Source: DATJZH01 sp035499215 (lineage in GTDB: Bacteria; Actinomycetota; Actinomycetes; Streptosporangiales; Streptosporangiaceae). From it: DNA of 9,534 nucleotides. The stretch is from assembly GCA_035499215.1 (NCBI GenBank), contig DATJZH010000316.1, forward strand, positions 1 to 9,534, given 5' to 3'. The translations under genes and the position numbers were made by a program. Each line of letters opens with the position of its first letter. The first letter of the stretch is position 1. This document shows, piece after piece, positions 6,137-9,534 of the stretch. Under the pieces are notes generated by a model. It made no database searches. It saw only the letters and a program-made list of their open reading frames with translations, and was not told the origin of the DNA.

Positions 6137-7291
6137 GTGACCACTGATGCGACCGCGGCCCGTCCCGAGCCTCAGGCCGTGCTCTCCCCGCTCACCAGCG
6201 CGGCCATCTTCCTGGTAGTGGTGATGAACCCGGGCCGCCAGAGCACCGAGACGGTGCGCGGGCTGTGCGGGAATCTGGCGGCGCTGGTCCGCGGGGTGGG
6301 GTTCCGCGACCCTGACGGTGACCTGACCTGTGTGACCGGTTTCGGGCCGGATGCCTGGGACCGGCTGGCCGGGCCGCCGCGACCAGCCGGCTTGCACCCG
6401 TTCCGCCCGATCAGCGCCGGCGGCCGTCATGCGGTGTCGACCCCGGGCGATCTGCTGTTCCACATCCGCGCCGCGCACATGGACCTGTGCTTCGAGCTCG
6501 GGGCGCAGATCATGTCGCGGCTGACGGGCGCGGTAACCGCCGTCGATGAGGTACACGGGTTCCGCTACTTCGACCAGCGGGACGTGATCGGCTTCGTCGA
6601 CGGCACGGAGAACCCGGTCGGCGCCGCCGCGGCCAGGGCGACGATCATCGGCGGGGAGGAGCCCGCCTTCGCCGGCGGCAGCTACGTGATCGTGCAGAAA
6701 TACCTGCACGATCTCGCCGGGTGGAACGCGCTGCCGACGGAGGAGCAAGAGAAGATCATCGGGCGGGCCAAGCTGTCCGACATCGAGCTGGACGACTCGG
6801 TGAAGCCCTCGCATGCGCACAACGCCCTGACCACCATCGTGGCAGACGGCGAGGAGGTGCAGATCCTGCGCGACAACATGCCGTTCGGCGCGGTCGGCAG
6901 CGACGAGTACGGGACCTACTTCATCGGCTACGCCCGCTCCCCCGCCGTGACCGAGCAGATGCTGGCGAACATGTTCATCGGTTCCCCTGCGGGCAATTAC
7001 GACCGGCTGCTGGATTTCAGCCGGGCGGTCACCGGCAGCCTCTTCTTCGTTCCGTCGGCCCCGCTGCTGGAGAGCCTGGCCGGGCAGCCGGCCGGCGCTG
7101 ACGCCCAGAGCAAAGCGGCGGCGGGCGACGCAGCGCGGCCCGGCGACGCAGCGCAACGCGGCGACGCAGGGCGGCCAGGCGACGCGGTACGGCCGGGCGA
7201 CGCAGTGCGGCCATCGTCGGCGCCGCTCGGCGGATCGCACCGCGGATCATTGAACATCGGCAGCCTGAGGGGAGCGTTCCAGGATGGATAA
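6137..7291 (+). CDS. dyp: DyP-type heme peroxidase with encapsulin-targeting C-terminus
   Basis: The protein has 384 residues. The catalytic core (1-310) is a B-type dye-decolorising peroxidase. It has the start PEPQAVLSPLTSAAIFLV, the distal Asp155 in GFVDGTENP, the proximal heme ligand His228 in PSHAHNAL, and Arg245/Asn247 in LRDNMPFG. The ending NYDRLLDFSRAVTGSLFFVP is typical. Residues 311-370 form a low-complexity linker including five GDAxRP-like repeats (330-359). The tail SLNIGSLRG (371-379) matches the encapsulin cargo-loading peptide. The next gene is the shell protein and overlaps by 8 bp, so the enzyme should be packed inside it. DyPs use H2O2 to oxidise dyes, lignin-like phenolics or Mn(II); the native substrate is not predictable. 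The start is GTG 6137. The nearest GGAG is 11 bases away, while GACAAT at 6125-6130 could make this leaderless. Confidence 0.95.
   Translation: MTTDATAARPEPQAVLSPLTSAAIFLVVVMNPGRQSTETVRGLCGNLAALVRGVGFRDPDGDLTCVTGFGPDAWDRLAGPPRPAGLHPFRPISAGGRHAVSTPGDLLFHIRAAHMDLCFELGAQIMSRLTGAVTAVDEVHGFRYFDQRDVIGFVDGTENPVGAAAARATIIGGEEPAFAGGSYVIVQKYLHDLAGWNALPTEEQEKIIGRAKLSDIELDDSVKPSHAHNALTTIVADGEEVQILRDNMPFGAVGSDEYGTYFIGYARSPAVTEQMLANMFIGSPAGNYDRLLDFSRAVTGSLFFVPSAPLLESLAGQPAGADAQSKAAAGDAARPGDAAQRGDAGRPGDAVRPGDAVRPSSAPLGGSHRGSLNIGSLRGAFQDG
7124..7213 (+). repeat. Five 18-bp tandem repeats coding the DyP linker
   Basis: Units begin at 7124, 7142, 7160, 7178 and 7196, each opening GGCGACGC and mostly ending GCGGCC. 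They encode GDAARP, GDAAQR, GDAGRP, GDAVRP and GDAVRP. The frame is preserved because 18 is a multiple of three. The result is a flexible, mixed-charge spacer between the enzyme core and the targeting peptide. Confidence 0.92.
7247..7273 (+). other. Encapsulin cargo-loading peptide coding segment
   Basis: It encodes SLNIGSLRG near the DyP C-terminus, close to the LGIGSLKG-type peptides of other encapsulated DyP and ferritin-like cargos. Family knowledge says this peptide docks on the inner shell wall. The last codons also contain the purine-rich GAGGGGAG (7267-7274), which is the likely ribosome site of the encapsulin gene. Confidence 0.88.
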
Positions 7292-8087
7292 CCTGCACCG
7301 CGAGCTCGCACCGGTATCCGACGAGGCCTGGTCACAGATCGACGAAGAGGCCGCGCGCACCCTCCGGCGCCACCTGGCGGGGCGCCGTGTCGTGGATGTG
7401 CACGGCCCCGCGGGCGAGTCGTTCGGCGCGGTGCCGACCGGCCATCTGCAGCCGATCAATCCGCCCGAGCCCGGCGTGCAGGCGCACCAGCGCCAGGTGG
7501 CCCCGCTGGTGCAGCTGCGAGTGCCGTTCACGCTAGACCGCCAGCAGATCGATGACGTGGCCCGCGGCTCGCAGGACTCGAACTGGCAGCCGGTCAAGGA
7601 CGCTGCCCGGCAGCTGGCTTTCGCTGAGGACCGGGCCGTCTTCGAGGGCTACTCCCCCGGCGCAATCAGCGGCATCGGGCCCGGCTCAGGCAATTCGCCG
7701 GTGCCCTTCCCCGCCGATGCGCGCGACTACCCGGACGCCGTCGCGAAGGCGCTGAGCCAGCTGCGCGTGGCCGGCGTCAACGGCCCCTACGCCGCGGTGC
7801 TCAGCGCCGATGCCTACACCGCGGTCAGCGAGACCAGCGACCACGGCTATCCGGTGATCGAGCACATCGGGCGGCTCGTCAGCGGGGACATCGTCTGGGC
7901 GCCGGCGATTGCCGGGGGCTACGTGCTGACGACTCGCGGGGGCGACTTCGACCTGCAGCTCGGCCAGGATGTGTCGATTGGCTACCTGGGTCACAACGAC
8001 GCCGATGTGGAGCTCTACCTGCAGGAGAGCTTCACGTTCCTGGTCTACACCGGCGAGGCGGCGGTCGCCCTCACGCCGGCCGGCTGA
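7284..8087 (+). CDS. enc: Encapsulin shell protein (family 1, HK97 fold)
   Basis: The protein has 267 residues, the usual length for family 1 encapsulins. It begins MDNLHRELAPVSDEAWSQID and EEAARTLRRHLAGRRVVDV, the N-terminal helix known to bind cargo peptides. It continues with GPAGESFGAVPTGHL, the loop region QVAPLVQLRVPFTLDRQQID, RGSQDSNWQPVKDAARQLAFAEDRAVFEGY, and the C-terminal block VSIGYLGHNDADVELYLQESFTFLVYTGEAAVAL. It should assemble into a closed icosahedral compartment in the cytoplasm. ATG 7284 overlaps the DyP stop (TAA 7289-7291), with GAGGGGAG about nine bases upstream, so the two genes are co-transcribed and probably coupled. No ferritin-like or other second cargo gene is seen here. 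The gene ends just before paired hairpins, which suggests it closes the operon. Confidence 0.95.
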   Translation: MDNLHRELAPVSDEAWSQIDEEAARTLRRHLAGRRVVDVHGPAGESFGAVPTGHLQPINPPEPGVQAHQRQVAPLVQLRVPFTLDRQQIDDVARGSQDSNWQPVKDAARQLAFAEDRAVFEGYSPGAISGIGPGSGNSPVPFPADARDYPDAVAKALSQLRVAGVNGPYAAVLSADAYTAVSETSDHGYPVIEHIGRLVSGDIVWAPAIAGGYVLTTRGGDFDLQLGQDVSIGYLGHNDADVELYLQESFTFLVYTGEAAVALTPAG

Positions 8088-8093
8088 CGGTTT

Positions 8094-8157
8094 GCCCGGC
8101 CTGCTGGCCGGTTACCAGCCAGCGCTGCCCGGCCTGCAGGCCGGTTACCAGCCAGCG
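8094..8157. repeat. Two 31-bp near-identical repeats, 33-bp period
   Basis: Copies at 8094-8124 and 8127-8157 differ by a single base (T/A, at the centre of each internal palindrome). Each holds CCGGCC-TGCW-GGCCGG followed by GGTTACCAGCCAGCG. They lie seven bases after the encapsulin stop. The 33-bp spacing keeps a plus-strand reading frame open, but there is no start or product to support translation. Confidence 0.88.
8096..8144 (+). terminator. Tandem GC hairpins after encapsulin
   Basis: Two perfect hairpins, each with a 6-bp CCGGCC/GGCCGG stem and 4-base loop (8096-8111 and 8129-8144), stand immediately behind the encapsulin gene. There is no T-tract, as is common for actinobacterial terminators. 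Termination is inferred from stem strength and position only. Confidence 0.45.
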
Positions 8158-8184
8158 AGCAGCCGGGAGGCATGGCCGCGGAAC

Positions 8185-8190
8185 TATAGT
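8185..8190 (+). promoter_or_regulatory. -10 box for the small membrane protein gene
   Basis: TATAGT is close to the consensus -10 and ends nine bases before ATG 8200. Transcription would begin about two or three bases before the start codon, giving a nearly leaderless message. No ribosome site precedes that ATG, which agrees. A matching -35 is not evident. Confidence 0.5.
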
Positions 8191-8199
8191 CTTGCGGTA

Positions 8200-8547
8200 A
8201 TGCCTTTTTCCTCCCAGCCGGCCGGCCGGCCGATGACGCGACGCGACAAGCGGGTCCTGGCTGTCATCGGCGGATTCATCGTGGCCGTGCTCGGCGGGGT
8301 CGGCGTGTGGGCGGCAGTTCATCCGGGTAGTTACGACCGATCGCGCGATGGCTGCATCACCGTCAGCGTGCCGAGCAGCACGGGCGGCGGACTGCTGCAT
8401 CAGTGCGGCGCGCGGGCGCGCCTCACCTGCCACAGCGCATTCGCCCGTGCTGACGAGCTCGCCCTGCTGACCAGGCCCCAGTGCCGTCTGGCCGGCCTGG
8501 CCCAGCCTTCCCCGGCTGCGGCGCCGAGCAGCCCGGGCGCCGGCTGA
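8200..8547 (+). CDS. Small single-pass membrane protein, conserved actinobacterial type
   Basis: The product has 115 residues. A short basic N-terminus (TRRDKR) precedes one hydrophobic helix at about 19-40 (VLAVIGGFIVAVLGGVGVWAAV). An extracytoplasmic domain of about 60 residues follows with four cysteines (52, 69, 77, 95) that could form two disulfides, then a Pro/Ala/Ser-rich tail. By the positive-inside rule the C-terminal domain is outside. The pattern SRDGCITVSVPSSTGG...HQCGARARLTCHSAF...RPQCRLAG resembles uncharacterised proteins I recall from Streptomyces; I know no function. The start ATG 8200 is favoured by the TATAGT box just upstream; ATG 8233 (before TRRDKR) is the alternative. 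It is separated from encapsulin by hairpins and converges on the PPK2 gene, so it is probably its own transcription unit. Confidence 0.72.
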   Translation: MPFSSQPAGRPMTRRDKRVLAVIGGFIVAVLGGVGVWAAVHPGSYDRSRDGCITVSVPSSTGGGLLHQCGARARLTCHSAFARADELALLTRPQCRLAGLAQPSPAAAPSSPGAG

Positions 8548-8575
8548 CGCTTCCGCCGGGTGAGGGCCGCGCCGC

Positions 8576-9490
8576 TCAGCCGCGCCGGGCTGCCTTGCCC
8601 TTGAGCGGGCTGAGGCCCGCCGCGTGGTCGGGCACGAAAGTCTGCAGTTCCTTGGGTGCCCGTACGTATCCGCCCGATACCGGGCGATTCGGCAGGGAGA
8701 GCGGCAGCCGCTGCACGTCGTGGTACGGAATCGTGGACAGCAGGTGCGCGATCACGTTGATCCGGGCGCGCCTCTTGTCATCGCTGTCGACCACTTGCCA
8801 GGGCGCCTCCGGGATGTCGGTGTGCACGAACATCTCGTCTTTGGCCCGCGAATAGTCTTCCCACCGGCTGATGGACTCCAGATCCATCGGCGAGAGCTTC
8901 CACCGCCGCATCGGGTCCTCCAGCCGCGACCGGAACCTCCGCTCTTGCTCCTCGTCGCTCACCGAGAACCAGTATTTTCGCAGCAGGATGCCATCCTCGA
9001 CGAGCAGCCGCTCGAAGATCGGGCACTGGTGCAGGAACCGCCCGTACTCCTCCTTCGTGCAAAATCCCATCACGCGCTCGACCCCGCCCCGGTTGTACCA
9101 GCTGCGGTCGAACAAGACGATCTGGCCGCCGGCCGGCAGGTGCTGGATGTAGCGCTGGAAATACCACTCAGTCTTCTCGCGCTCGGTCGGCGCGGGCAGG
9201 GCGGCGATCTGGGCAATGCGCGGGTTGAGGTACTGGGCGACCCGCTTGATGGTGCTGCCCTTGCCGGCCGCGTCGCGTCCCTCGAAGATCACTACGATGC
9301 GGGCGCGCTCCGTCCGCACCCATTCCTGCAGCTTGACCAGCTCTGCCTGGAGCCGGTACAACTCGGTCTCGTAGAGTCCCCGCGGCATCCGCTGCACCTT
9401 GGCGGTCCCGTCCCGGCGCGTCCCGTCCCTGGCCGATACGTCCTTCGCCACGTCTGCTGCCTTCTTGCCGCTCTTGTCGCTGGCCGCCAT
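8576..9490 (-). CDS. ppk2: PPK2-family polyphosphate kinase
   Basis: The product has 304 residues. A charged, disordered N-terminus (about 1-35) is followed by the P-loop kinase-like PPK2 domain. Walker A is GRDAAGKG at 71-78, Walker B is LFDRSWYNR at about 126-134, and the lid region includes SRLEDPMRRWKLSPMDLES near 188. Further family blocks are TEWYFQRYIQHLPAGGQ, FGRF-like EYGRFLHQCPIFERLL and DDKRRARINVIAHLL. The single domain and length fit class I PPK2, which phosphorylates nucleoside diphosphates using inorganic polyphosphate; the base preference cannot be read here. The start is ATG 9490, seven bases after GAGGAGGT; a GTG at 9499 would overlap that site. A GACAAT box (plus 9520-9525) might be its -10. 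It converges on the small membrane protein gene with a 28-bp gap. Confidence 0.95.
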   Translation of the reverse strand: MAASDKSGKKAADVAKDVSARDGTRRDGTAKVQRMPRGLYETELYRLQAELVKLQEWVRTERARIVVIFEGRDAAGKGSTIKRVAQYLNPRIAQIAALPAPTEREKTEWYFQRYIQHLPAGGQIVLFDRSWYNRGGVERVMGFCTKEEYGRFLHQCPIFERLLVEDGILLRKYWFSVSDEEQERRFRSRLEDPMRRWKLSPMDLESISRWEDYSRAKDEMFVHTDIPEAPWQVVDSDDKRRARINVIAHLLSTIPYHDVQRLPLSLPNRPVSGGYVRAPKELQTFVPDHAAGLSPLKGKAARRG

Positions 9491-9534
9491 CTGCCGCACC
9501 TCCTCGCGCCGGAGTCACCATTGTCCCCCGCCGT

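Noticed and set aside
4076..7240. A 1054-codon open frame on the minus strand, the longest in the window
   Set aside because: It runs antisense through the acyl-CoA dehydrogenase, TetR and DyP genes, all with clear families and motifs. Long antisense frames are expected opposite high-GC3 genes. Its translation is low-complexity in places and shows no known domain.
7124..8157. Repeats considered as a CRISPR array or mobile element ends
   Set aside because: The 18-bp units are contiguous coding repeats without spacers, and the 33-bp-period repeats number only two with no unique spacer or transposase nearby.
7969..8199. Upstream extension of the small membrane protein frame into the encapsulin gene
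   Set aside because: The extension runs out of frame through the end of encapsulin and through the hairpin repeats. A -10 box and ATG at 8200 fit better.

Overview
This window is chromosomal DNA from a very GC-rich actinomycete. The signs are strong G/C preference at third codon positions, frequent GTG starts, TANNNT-type -10 boxes lying almost on top of start codons, and gene families typical of Actinobacteria: an SseA-type sulfurtransferase with SufE, stand-alone LigD-like proteins, DyP-encapsulin, and TraR/DksA variants without zinc ligands. I see no tRNA, rRNA, CRISPR array, transposase or phage gene. I would not name a genus; a Streptosporangiales- or Frankiales-like soil organism is a guess.

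Layout. Positions 64-1379 (minus) hold a translationally coupled sulfur-transfer pair, sseA-like rhodanese followed by sufE. Positions 1380-1768 contain no convincing gene. A short TraR/DksA-like protein (1769-2107, minus) is divergent from a LigD-like DNA-repair protein (2310-3962, plus). That protein carries a 3'-phosphoesterase domain and a primase-polymerase domain but no ligase domain, and it seems to start at an ATT codon. An acyl-CoA dehydrogenase (4082-5239, plus) follows. Next comes a TetR regulator (5342-6067, plus) with an operator-like palindrome beside a probable leaderless promoter. Then comes the best-defined system here: a DyP-type peroxidase (6137-7291) with a C-terminal encapsulin-targeting peptide, overlapping by 8 bp the gene for the encapsulin shell (7284-8087). 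Two 33-bp-period hairpin repeats follow the shell gene. After them come a small single-pass membrane protein (8200-8547, plus) and, convergently, a PPK2 polyphosphate kinase (8576-9490, minus).

How the genes work together. DyP and encapsulin should form a protein nanocompartment with a heme peroxidase inside. The peptide is joined to the enzyme by a linker built from five 18-bp tandem repeats. The TetR regulator upstream could control itself and perhaps this pair, but its only visible operator is at its own promoter. SseA and SufE probably hand over persulfide sulfur. The PE-POL protein would trim and fill DNA ends in non-homologous end joining together with a ligase and Ku encoded elsewhere. 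The acyl-CoA dehydrogenase and PPK2 are metabolic genes with no clear tie to the rest.

The encapsulated peroxidase is a known kind of system. The less usual points are the ATT start with a perfect AGGAGG, the ligase-less PE-POL architecture, the repeat-built targeting linker, and the TetR operator/leaderless promoter.
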